From Massilia sp. Leaf139 (GTDB lineage: Bacteria > Pseudomonadota > Gammaproteobacteria > Burkholderiales > Burkholderiaceae_D): DNA of 64,000 bases. Positions 17,165 through 26,100 of the stretch are shown in pieces. The translations under genes and the position numbers were made by a program. Below the pieces are notes generated by a model. The model saw nothing but the letters and a program-made list of their open reading frames with translations. It was not told the origin of the DNA and made no database searches. The stretch covers positions 101,868 through 165,867 of the forward strand of contig NZ_LMOJ01000027.1 in NCBI RefSeq assembly GCF_001424165.1. The letters run 5' to 3'. Position 1 is the stretch's first letter. The number at the start of each line of letters is the position of its first letter.

Positions 17165-17695
17165 TCACGCGAAATACGGCGCGAGCGCCGCTTCGTAGGT
17201 GCCCTGGGCGCGCATCACCATGTCGCACACTTCGCGCACGGCGCCGCGTCCGCCGCCGGCCTTGGTCACGTAATGGGCGCGGTGCTGCACTTCCGGGTGC
17301 CCGGTCGGCACCGTGACGGCGAAGCCGACTTTCGTCAGCAGCGGCAGGTCGATCACGTCGTCGCCGATGTAGCCGCACTGCTCGGCCGTGAGGTTCAGCT
17401 GCGCCAGCAGTTCGGCAAACGCGACGCGCTTGTCGTGGAAACCCTGCCAGACGTGGGTAATGCCCAGATCCTTGGCGCGCGCCACCACGATCGGCGACTT
17501 GCGGGCGCTGATGATGGCGGTGGCGACGCCGGTCTTCTGCAGCAGCTGGATGCCCAGGCCGTCGAGGACGTTGAAGGTCTTGGTGATCTCTCCGTCCGGG
17601 CCGTAGGTCAGGCTGCCGTCGGTCAGGATGCCGTCGACGTCGAAGATCATGACCTTCACGCGCGCGGCGCGCTCCATGTGTGCGAGGGGCGTCAT
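17165..17695 (-). CDS. kdsC: 3-deoxy-D-manno-octulosonate 8-phosphate phosphatase
   Basis: KdsC dephosphorylates Kdo-8-phosphate to Kdo for lipid A-core synthesis. The 176-residue cytoplasmic enzyme is a HAD-family member: the nucleophile motif DVDGILTDG near residues 19-27, the small C-type cap-less body typical of the tetrameric KdsC group, and the Mg-binding motif GDDVIDLPLL near 113. ATG 17695 is one codon inside a TTG at 17698; the kdsD stop overlaps this region (TGATTGATG), showing tight coupling. It catalyses a later step of the same pathway as KdsD. Confidence 0.95.
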   Translation of the reverse strand: MTPLAHMERAARVKVMIFDVDGILTDGSLTYGPDGEITKTFNVLDGLGIQLLQKTGVATAIISARKSPIVVARAKDLGITHVWQGFHDKRVAFAELLAQLNLTAEQCGYIGDDVIDLPLLTKVGFAVTVPTGHPEVQHRAHYVTKAGGGRGAVREVCDMVMRAQGTYEAALAPYFA

Positions 17696-17698
17696 CAA

Positions 17699-18721
17699 TC
17701 AAATCACCTTGGCGCGGGTCAGGTCGTGGATGTGCAGGGCGCCGACCAGCACGCCGGCCGCGTCGACCACCAGCATCTGGTTGATGCGGAATTCTTCCAT
17801 GATCGCCACCGCGTCCACCGCCAGCTGCTCGGGGTGCACGGTGCGCGCGCCGACGTGCATGACGTCGCGGATGGTGAGGTTCGAGAAATCCTGCACGCGT
17901 TCGATCAGGCGGCGCAGGTCGCCGTCGGTGAACACGCCCAGCGGTTTGTAGTCGGGATCGACGACGGCCGTCATGCCCATGCCCTTCTGGCTGATTTCGA
18001 GCAGGGCCGCGGTGAGCGCCGTGTCGGGCGTGACGGCGGGGATGGCCTCGCCGCTGCGCATGACGTCGCGCACATGGGTCAGCAGGCGCCGGCCCAGGGC
18101 CCCGCCCGGATGCGAGCGCGCGAAGTCCTCCTCGCGGAAACCGCGCACATCGAGCAGCGCCACGGCCAGGGCGTCGCCCATGGCCAGCGTCACGGTGGTG
18201 CTGGCCGTCGGCGCCAGGTTCATCGGGCAGGCTTCCTTGGCCACCGAGATGTCGAGGTGGACGTCGGCGAGCTGCGCCAGGCGCGATTGCGGCTTGCCGG
18301 TCATCGCGATCAGGGGCGCGCCCATGCGTTTCACGACCGGCAGGATGTCCATCAACTCGGACGATTCGCCGGAATTCGAGATGGCGATGAAGACGTCTTG
18401 CGCCGTCACCATGCCGAGGTCGCCGTGGGCGGCTTCGCCCGGATGCACGAACATGGCCGGGGTGCCGGTCGAGGCCAGGGTCGCGGCGATCTTGCGCGCG
18501 ATATGGCCGGACTTGCCCATGCCCGAAACCACCACGCGGCCAGTGCAGGCGTACAGCACGGCGACGGCGCGTACCAGGCTGTCGTCGGCGTCGAGCCGCG
18601 CATGCACGGCTGAAATGGCCTCGGCTTCGATCGCGAGGGTCTCGCGCGCGAGTTGGAGAACGCGGCGCGACTGGTTCTCGTCAAAACTGTTCAGCATTGT
18701 TTTTTCATCGGTTACACTCAT
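17699..18721 (-). CDS. kdsD: D-arabinose 5-phosphate isomerase
   Basis: KdsD converts ribulose 5-phosphate to arabinose 5-phosphate, the first step to Kdo. The 340-residue protein has an N-terminal SIS domain with SGMGKSGHIARKIAATLAST near residue 64 and FIAISNSGESSEL near 105, then two CBS domains in the C-terminal half (IRDVMHVGARTVHPEQLAV and MLVVDAAGVLVGALHIHDL). ATG 18721 is used here; an in-frame ATG at 18697 would give 332 residues, closer to the usual length, and a TATACT-like -10 at 18733-18728 fits that shorter form better. It is the first gene of the Kdo/Lpt/rpoN/hpf cluster and is divergent to the Kef-type antiporter. Confidence 0.94.
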   Translation of the reverse strand: MSVTDEKTMLNSFDENQSRRVLQLARETLAIEAEAISAVHARLDADDSLVRAVAVLYACTGRVVVSGMGKSGHIARKIAATLASTGTPAMFVHPGEAAHGDLGMVTAQDVFIAISNSGESSELMDILPVVKRMGAPLIAMTGKPQSRLAQLADVHLDISVAKEACPMNLAPTASTTVTLAMGDALAVALLDVRGFREEDFARSHPGGALGRRLLTHVRDVMRSGEAIPAVTPDTALTAALLEISQKGMGMTAVVDPDYKPLGVFTDGDLRRLIERVQDFSNLTIRDVMHVGARTVHPEQLAVDAVAIMEEFRINQMLVVDAAGVLVGALHIHDLTRAKVI

Positions 18722-18816
18722 TCCGGAAGTATAAACGAATTGAGAAAGCAAAAAACTTGCCAGACGTATCAAACAACGCGCCATCCACAGAAAATGCTTC
18801 TTCATTTCTATAACGC

Positions 18817-20796
18817 ATGGCATCCGGCCTCGAACTGACCCTGTTGTTGCTTGGCAGCGCCGTGCTCGGCGTCGTTGCTTTCCGCAGCCTGCACTTGCCG
18901 CCGATGCTGGGCTACCTGGCCGTCGGCGTGCTGATCGGGCCGCACGCCCTCGGGCTGGCGGCCGAGACCCACTCCACGCACGCGCTGGCCGAATTCGGCG
19001 TCGTCTTCCTGATGTTCTCGATCGGCCTCGAATTCTCGCTGTCGCAACTGCGCGCGATGCGGCGCATCGTGTTCGGGCTCGGGCTGGCGCAGGTGGTGCT
19101 GACCATAGTCGCCACCGTGATCGGCGGCTTGCTGCTGTCGATGTGGGCGCCGCAGCTGCACATCAGCTGGCAGGCCGCGTTCGCGCTGGGGGGCGCGCTG
19201 GCGATGTCGTCGACCGCCATCGTGGTGAAACTGCTGACCGAACGGCTGGAGCTGGAAAGCGAGCATGGACGGCGCATCATCGGCATCCTGCTGTTCCAGG
19301 ATCTGGCCGTGGTGCCGCTCCTGATCCTGATTCCGGCGCTGGCGAAAGACCCGGAGAATCTGGTGAAAACCCTGGCCTGGGCCGGCGTCAAGGCGGCGGC
19401 GGTGCTGGCGCTGCTGCTGTTCTTCGGCCAGAAGCTCATGCGCAGCTGGTTCACGCTGGTGGCCAAGCGCCGCTCGCAGGAGCTGTTCATGCTGAACCTG
19501 TTATTGGTGACGCTGGGCGCGGCCTGGATCACCGAGCGCGCCGGCCTGTCGCTCGCCCTGGGCGCCTTTGTCGCTGGCATGCTGATCTCGGAAACCCAGT
19601 TCAAGCACCAGGTCGAGGAAGACATCAAGCCCTTCCGCGACGTGCTGCTGGGCCTGTTCTTCATCACCATCGGCATGCTGCTCAACGTGCAGCTGGTGCT
19701 GCAGCACTGGTGGCTGGTGCTGCTCCTGCTGGCCGTGCCCGTGCTATTGAAATTCGCGCTGATCGCGCTGCTGGCCAAGGCCTTCGGTTCCTCCGACGGC
19801 GTGGCGATGCGCACCGGTCTGGCGCTGGCCCAGGCCGGCGAATTCGGCTTCGTGCTGCTGAACATGGCCTCGGGCTCGAAGCTGATCGATCCCTTCCTGA
19901 TGCAGCTGGTACTCGCCTCGATGGTGCTGTCGATGCTGGTCGCGCCGTTCGTGATCGAGAAGTCGGATCGGATCGTCATGAAGCTCGCCTCCAACGAATG
20001 GATGATGCAGTCGCTGCAGCTGACGCAGCTGGCCAGCCGCACGATGGCCGCGCAAAAGCACGTGATCCTGGCCGGCTTCGGGCGCAGCGGCCAGAGCGTG
20101 GCCACCCTGCTCTCCGACGAAAAGCTGCCCTGGTACGCGCTCGACCTGGATCCGGAGCGGGTGCAGGAGGCGCAGGCGGCCGGTTCCAGCGTCTCCTACG
20201 GCGACGCCGGCCGGCGCGAGGCGCTGATCGCGGCTGGCATCAACCGCGCCAGTGCCTTGGTGATCACCTTCGCCGACACGCGCGCGGCGCTGAAAGTGCT
20301 GCACCTGGTGCACGAGCTGGCGCCGTCCTTGCCGGTGATCGTGCGCAGCCACGACGACAGCGACCTGGAACTGCTGCGCCAGGCCGGGGCGACCGAAGTC
20401 GTGCCGGAGGCGCTCGAGAGCAGCCTGATGCTGGCCTCGCACGCGCTGGTGGTGGTGGGCGTGCCGCTGCGCCGCGTCGTGCACCGCGTGCAGAGCGCGC
20501 GCGACGAACGCTACGCCTCGCTGCGCGGCTATTTTCACGGCGCCAGCGACCTGATCGACGATCCGGAACACACCTATGTGCGCCTGCACTCGGTAGTGCT
20601 GGGCGAGGAAGCACAGGCGGTCGGACGGCGCATCGACGAACTCGGGCTGGACGAACTGCAGGCTGAAGTGAGCGGCATCCGGCGCGCGCGGATGCGCATC
20701 GAACCGGCGCCGGCGACGGTGCTGCAGGCGGGAGACGTGGTAGTGCTGCGCGGGTCGGGCGATGCGGTGACGCGGGCGGAGGGGCGTTTGTTGTAA
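18817..20796 (+). CDS. CPA2 family cation:proton antiporter, Kef type
   Basis: The 659-residue protein combines a sodium/hydrogen-exchanger membrane domain of about twelve segments (residues 1-385) with a cytosolic RCK module. In the membrane part LFQDLAVVPLLIL near residue 160 holds the conserved acidic ion-binding residue and GALAMSSTAIVVKLL the unwound-helix region. The RCK/TrkA-N domain starts with HVILAGFGRSGQSVATLL near 410, a Rossmann nucleotide-binding glycine motif, and a TrkA-C domain ends the protein. This is the KefB/KefC architecture (potassium/proton exchange gated by nucleotide or glutathione), but selectivity is not readable. It is divergent to kdsD with only 95 bp between starts, a pairing seen in other Betaproteobacteria. 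Confidence 0.93.
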   Translation: MASGLELTLLLLGSAVLGVVAFRSLHLPPMLGYLAVGVLIGPHALGLAAETHSTHALAEFGVVFLMFSIGLEFSLSQLRAMRRIVFGLGLAQVVLTIVATVIGGLLLSMWAPQLHISWQAAFALGGALAMSSTAIVVKLLTERLELESEHGRRIIGILLFQDLAVVPLLILIPALAKDPENLVKTLAWAGVKAAAVLALLLFFGQKLMRSWFTLVAKRRSQELFMLNLLLVTLGAAWITERAGLSLALGAFVAGMLISETQFKHQVEEDIKPFRDVLLGLFFITIGMLLNVQLVLQHWWLVLLLLAVPVLLKFALIALLAKAFGSSDGVAMRTGLALAQAGEFGFVLLNMASGSKLIDPFLMQLVLASMVLSMLVAPFVIEKSDRIVMKLASNEWMMQSLQLTQLASRTMAAQKHVILAGFGRSGQSVATLLSDEKLPWYALDLDPERVQEAQAAGSSVSYGDAGRREALIAAGINRASALVITFADTRAALKVLHLVHELAPSLPVIVRSHDDSDLELLRQAGATEVVPEALESSLMLASHALVVVGVPLRRVVHRVQSARDERYASLRGYFHGASDLIDDPEHTYVRLHSVVLGEEAQAVGRRIDELGLDELQAEVSGIRRARMRIEPAPATVLQAGDVVVLRGSGDAVTRAEGRLL

Positions 20797-20826
20797 GCGC
20801 TGATCGCGCAATGCTTGCCGAAGAAA

Positions 20827-20862
20827 CGTAGGGTGGACGGCTTCGCCGGCCACGCGTTCAAC
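20827..20862. repeat. Dispersed intergenic element, single short unit R3
   Basis: One 36-bp unit runs from CGTAGGGTGGACGGC to CACGCGTTCAAC with a short internal hairpin. It lies between the convergent antiporter and diguanylate cyclase genes and lacks a facing partner. Confidence 0.85.
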
Positions 20863-20910
20863 CAGCGTCCGAACAGCCGCGCGGCATGCATGCGGCGTTC
20901 CCGGCAAATC

Positions 20911-22032
20911 TCAGCCTGCCATCACCACCCGGTTGCGCCCGCCTTCCTTGGCCTGGTACAGCGCCGCGTCGGCCGATGCCACCAATTGCTGCGCCACGAC
21001 TTCGATCGGGTGCTCGCGCGCGCCGTCGTCGAGGGCGGCGACGCCGATCGACACCGCGACATCCAGGCTCTGCCCGCCCGCCAGGTCGAAGGGTTTATCC
21101 GCCACGCCGGCGCGGATGCGGTCGGCGACCATGGCGGCCGCCTGCAGGTCGGCATTGATCAGGAGGACGACGAATTCCTCGCCGCCGAAGCGCGCCAACG
21201 CGTCCGAGACGCGCAATTCCATCTTGATGCGCGCCGCCACTTCGCGCAGCACGTCGTCGCCGGCCTGGTGGCCGATGCGATCGTTGACCTGCTTGAAATG
21301 GTCGACGTCGATGAACATGAAGGAAATCTGGTAGTGCTGGCGCTGGGCGCGCGCGATTTCCTCGACCAGGCGGCGGTCGATGTAGCGGCGGTTGTAGACG
21401 CCGGTCAGCGGATCGGTCAGCCCGATGTACTTCAGCATCTCGTTGCTGATCACGTTTTCCAGGCAGATCGCGATGATCGAGGCCATGTGCTCGACGAAGT
21501 CCGTTCCCAGCGCCGCCGTGAAGCGCTCCGGGTCGCAGCTGCCCAGGTTCAGGCTGCCGATCAGGCGTTTATTGCGCAGCAGCGGCACCAGCGCCACGCT
21601 TTGCAGGCCGGCTGGCGGGTGCGGGAACATTGCCCCGTGCTCGGCCTTCGTGTACGGCCCCAGGCGCGGACGCGGGCGCTCGCTCGGCTCGAAGCCCAGT
21701 TCCACCGCGTGCTCGCAGAACAGCAGGTCGGACAGCGCTTCGAAATCCACGCCCAGCTTGTGCATGACCGTATAAATGTCGGCGTCGGTGTCGACCAGCG
21801 ACAGGGTCACGGCGTCGAGATCGGAAATGACGGGCAGCAGGCGGAAGATGGTGCCGACCAGCTGCGGGAAATTCGAGGCGCCGACGATCTCCAGGTCGAA
21901 GGCCTGGTGCCGCGCCATGATCTCGTGGTTGCGCTGGGCCTGCTCCATGACATAGCCGATCCGCGCGCGCAGGGCTTCGTTCTCGGCAACGAGGTTGCGC
22001 AGGTCGGGCAAGACGGCGTCCGGCTGGTGCAT
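20911..22032 (-). CDS. Diguanylate cyclase (DUF484/GAF-like sensor plus GGDEF)
   Basis: The 373-residue cytoplasmic protein has an N-terminal coiled region (LRNLVAENEALRARIGYVME) and a GAF/DUF484-like sensor over about residues 40-200, then a GGDEF domain. The active-site loop is GGEEF (RFGGEEFVVLL near 295), an accepted catalytic variant, and RVSD sits five residues upstream, the inhibitory I-site that binds product c-di-GMP. It should make c-di-GMP from two GTP. No membrane segment or signal peptide is present, so any signal is intracellular. ATG 22032 is chosen because AAAGGA lies about 7 nt upstream. It is monocistronic and convergent with the antiporter gene. Confidence 0.93.
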   Translation of the reverse strand: MHQPDAVLPDLRNLVAENEALRARIGYVMEQAQRNHEIMARHQAFDLEIVGASNFPQLVGTIFRLLPVISDLDAVTLSLVDTDADIYTVMHKLGVDFEALSDLLFCEHAVELGFEPSERPRPRLGPYTKAEHGAMFPHPPAGLQSVALVPLLRNKRLIGSLNLGSCDPERFTAALGTDFVEHMASIIAICLENVISNEMLKYIGLTDPLTGVYNRRYIDRRLVEEIARAQRQHYQISFMFIDVDHFKQVNDRIGHQAGDDVLREVAARIKMELRVSDALARFGGEEFVVLLINADLQAAAMVADRIRAGVADKPFDLAGGQSLDVAVSIGVAALDDGAREHPIEVVAQQLVASADAALYQAKEGGRNRVVMAG

Positions 22033-22130
22033 GGGGATTCCTTTCAGCAATACCCGTTACATTACGTGAGTTTTCGACACTTGAAAACGGGATTGCCGAT
22101 TTTTTCGCTTTTGAGAACGGCAGCGCTGCC

Positions 22131-22973
22131 TTAAAACGACAGGCTGGTCTCGAACGCCTGCCCGACGCGCAGGGTGGCGCCGCTGCCCGCGGCTACGATG
22201 CAGTTCATGCCGACGCAGACGGCGCCGTCGAGGATCGCCTTGGCGCGCCAGGATTGCAGGATGTCGAGCGGGTCGGGGCCGGGAATGCCGGTGGCCTGGT
22301 CGATGGCCGGGATCGGGCAGCGCGCGCAGGGCTTAACGGGCTTGATCACGATGTCGCCGCAGCGCAGCGCTTGCGTATAGTCCTCTTCGAACGGGTCGCT
22401 ACCCTCGATCACCAGATTCGGGCGGAAGCGATCCATCGGCAGTGCGGCGCGGCCGGCGGCGCGCATGCGCGCATTGATCTCATCGAGGGCGGCCTGCCCG
22501 ATCAGCAGCAGCGGATAGGCATCGGCGAAACGCGCCGCCGAGGGTGCGCCGCCTGTCCACTTTTCGCTCGTCGGCCGCGCCAGTTCCGGCTTGAAGCGCA
22601 CCAGGCGGCAGGCGGTGGACAGCGCTACTCCGAACCAGGCGGCGGCCGCGTCGCCGCAATCGAGGGCGTCCACCAAGTCGTCCCAGATCTGGACGCGCAG
22701 CGTCGGGCCGGACGCCTGCGCCAGCGGCAGGCGCAGCGGCGGCAGGCCAGGCGCGCTGACCATCAAGGCGTCGCCGTCGACGCGCGGCACGAGCGTCGCC
22801 ATGCGCGGAAATTCGCGCTGGGTCAGGAACTGGCCCTCGTGCGTGACCAGCATCCATTCGCGGTCGTGCACGCCCTGCGCGGACAGGCCGGAGACGGTGG
22901 CAACCGCCTCCTCGACCGGCATGGCGGCGCAGGATTTGATCGGATAGAGGATGAGCTGGGAAAGTGTGGCCAT
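22131..22973 (-). CDS. MOSC domain protein (MOSC_N plus MOSC)
   Basis: The 280-residue protein begins MATLSQLILYPIKSCAAMPV at ATG 22973, the hallmark of the MOSC N-terminal beta-barrel domain, followed by the MOSC domain proper. The cysteine-containing KPCARCPIPAIDQATG near residue 220 matches the molybdenum-cofactor ligand region of the YcbX/mARC group, which reduces N-hydroxylated compounds such as 6-hydroxylaminopurine. No C-terminal 2Fe-2S ferredoxin domain (present in E. coli YcbX) is seen, so the electron donor would be separate. It is divergent to the TpsA gene. Confidence 0.9.
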   Translation of the reverse strand: MATLSQLILYPIKSCAAMPVEEAVATVSGLSAQGVHDREWMLVTHEGQFLTQREFPRMATLVPRVDGDALMVSAPGLPPLRLPLAQASGPTLRVQIWDDLVDALDCGDAAAAWFGVALSTACRLVRFKPELARPTSEKWTGGAPSAARFADAYPLLLIGQAALDEINARMRAAGRAALPMDRFRPNLVIEGSDPFEEDYTQALRCGDIVIKPVKPCARCPIPAIDQATGIPGPDPLDILQSWRAKAILDGAVCVGMNCIVAAGSGATLRVGQAFETSLSF

Positions 22974-23199
22974 TGCTGCGTGCCTGGATGTCGGGGCCGA
23001 CAGTATCGCATCAAATCCTGGGCTTGCCACAGCCAGGCTCTGGAGCATGCCATCTTGTCATTTCATTTAGGCAAGCTCTTGTCGATGCGATCACCGATCG
23101 TTGTTTTACGCTGACACAGTTACCGGATTTATCGACTCTGTAAGATGTTTCCTACAAGCAGCGCGATAAAATTACTGGCATCTTTTGTTGCCCAAAATC

Positions 23200-26100
23200 A
23201 TGAACAATACTTATCGCCTCGTCTGGAACGCCACCCTCGGCCTGTGGCAAGCCGCTCCCGAAACCGCAAAAGGGCGAGGCAAATCCAAGTCCACGCGCGC
23301 GCTGCGTCCGCTGCTGGCCGGGGCGGCATTGAGCCTGGCCGCATCCGCCTTCGCTGCGCCGGTGCTGCCGACCGACGGCAATGTGACCGCCGGCACGGGC
23401 AGCATCACCCAGACCGGCAACACGACCACGATCGACCAGGCAAGCTCGAAACTGGCAATCGACTGGCAGGGCTTTTCGATCGGCCAGGGCGGCACCGTCG
23501 TCTTCCGCCAGCCATCGGCGAATGCGGTGGCGCTGAACCGCGTGCTGGGCAGCGACCCGTCCGTCATCCAGGGCGCCCTGCGCGCCAACGGCCAGGTCTT
23601 CCTGCTTAATCCAAACGGCGTGCTGTTTTCGCCTGGCGCCCAGGTCGATACCGGCGGCCTGCTGGCCTCGACGCTGGACATGAAGACCGGCGACTTCCTC
23701 GACGGCCGCTACCTGCTCGAAGGCGCCAGCGCCAATGCCGTCGTCAACCAGGGTGCTTTGCGCGCCGCCCACGGCGGCAGCGTGGCGCTGGTAGCGGCGC
23801 AGGTGACGAACACGGGCAGCATCGACGCACCGGCGGGCGGCGTGGCGCTGGGCGCCGCGTCCCAGGTGCTGGTCGACCTGGGCGGCCCGGTCAAGCTGCA
23901 ATTGCAGAAGGCGGCCGTCGACACCCTGGTCGAGAACGGCGGCGCCATTCGCGCCGACGGCGGCACGGTGCTGCTCACGGCCAAGGCAGCTTCGGAGCTG
24001 GCCGGCAGCGCGATCAACCAGAGCGGCACCATCCGCGCGCAGACGCTCGCCACCGGCGAGAGGGGCGAAATCCTGCTGCTGGGCGACATGCGCTCGGGCA
24101 CCCTGGACGTGGGCGGCACGCTCGACGCCAGCGCCCCAGTCAGCGGCGACGGCGGCTTCATCGAGACCTCGGCCGCGCACGTGGCCAACAGCGCGGGACT
24201 GAACGTGAGCGCCGGCGCCGCGCACGGCCGCGGCGGCGAGTGGCTGGTCGATCCCTACGACTACGTGATCAACGCAGCCGCGGCGACCAACATCTCGAAC
24301 ACGCTCAATACCGGCACCAGCGTCACCATCACCACCCAGGCGAGCAACCCGCAGTACGGCGCCGGCGCCAGCGGCAGTGGCGACATCACGGTGAGCAGCG
24401 CCATCGCCAAGACGGCCGGCGGCGACGCTGTGCTGACCCTGCGGGCCGACCGCAACGTGATCGTCGGCGCCGACATCGGGGCGACCACCGGCAAGCTGGG
24501 CCTGACCCTGAGCGCGGGCAACGGCGCCGGCATCTACGGCGGCGTGCGCGTCAACGGCAACCTGCGTTCGAATGGCGGCGACATCCTGATCGGCGGCGCG
24601 CGCGGCACCAGCAACCAGGGCATCGGCTTCGCCGGCAACCTGAACGCGAGCGAAGCGGCGGTGGTCGTCGAGCAGAACAAATCGATCCTGTCGACGGGCG
24701 GTCACATCACCATCAACGGCCGCTCCACGGTCGGCTCGAACAACGGCAGCTATTCGGCCGTGACGGGCGGCGTCTACATCAAGTCGGGCGCGAAGATCCT
24801 CTCCGGCGCCGGCGACCTGTACATCACCGGCGAGAGCAGCGCCGGCCTGAAAACCTTCGGCCTCGGCTTCGAAGCGAATGCCGGCACGAATACCGTGGTC
24901 GGCAGCGCCACCAACGGCGGCAACATGCTGATGAACGGCGTGAACAGCGCGGCCGGCACCGCCGCCGAGCGCGACCAGGGCGCGATCGGCCTGGTCAACT
25001 ACGGCAGCGTCGAGCGCCTGTCCTTCTACGGCCCTTCGGTGGCCAGCTGGCTGGTGTTCGTCAACGGCGTGCCCCAGCTGTCGGGCTATACGCGTACGCC
25101 CCAGCTCAACTGCGTGAACGGCTACCTGAACTGCGGCTACCTGGTGGTGCCCGGCTCGAACAACAGCTACCTGTACGCCGGCTACCAGTCGGTCGACATG
25201 GCAACCAAGGCCGCCTACGTGATCCAGAGCGGCGCCGGCACCAAGGTCTACGACGGCAGCACACTGGCCACCAACCTCACCCTGAGCGGACTTGGCGGCC
25301 CGGCCGGCTTCACGCCGGCCAGCCTGCAGCCGGCGCCGCTGTTCCACACCACCAGCAAGAACGTCGGCACCTATACGCGCCTGGCGCGCGACGCCGCCAA
25401 TCCGACCAGCCTCGCGGCGGGCGGCGAGACCTATGCGGTCGGCTACTTCAACAGCGGCAGCTACCAGATCACGCCGCGCACACTGACGCCCACCGTCGCC
25501 AACAAAGTCTACGACGGCACCAGCAGCGCCGCCGTCACGGCCACTGGCGTGATCGGCACCGACGACGTGCGCCTGCAGGGCATCGGCAGCTTCGGCGGCA
25601 GCGTCATCGGCCAGTACGACAACGTCAGCGTGAGCGGCATCGTGCTCGATGGCCAGGATGCCGCCAACTACACCCTCGGCAGCAATACCGTGTCGGGCAT
25701 GAGCGGCAGCATCCTGCGGCGCGAAGTCACCCTGAATGCGTCCAAGACCTACGACGGTTCCGACAGCCTGGCGGGCGTGCTCGCCATCGGCAACCTGGTG
25801 GCCGGCGAACAGCTGAACTACAGCGGCGCCCATGCCAACAGCGCGCACGTCGACGGCGCCACCCACGTCAGCGGCATCACCCTGCTCGACGGCGCCAACG
25901 GCGTGGCCGCCAACTACATCCTGCCTTCGCTGTCGGCTGCGTCGAACGCCAACCGCGCCGCGATCGCGCCGCGCGTGCTGGGCGTCAGCGCCGGCGGCCT
26001 GGCCAGCAAGACCTACGACGGCAGCACCGCCGCCCCGCTCGGCTTCCAGCCGGCGTTCGCGCTGACCGGCCTGGCGGCGGCGGACGCCAACGCCACCGTC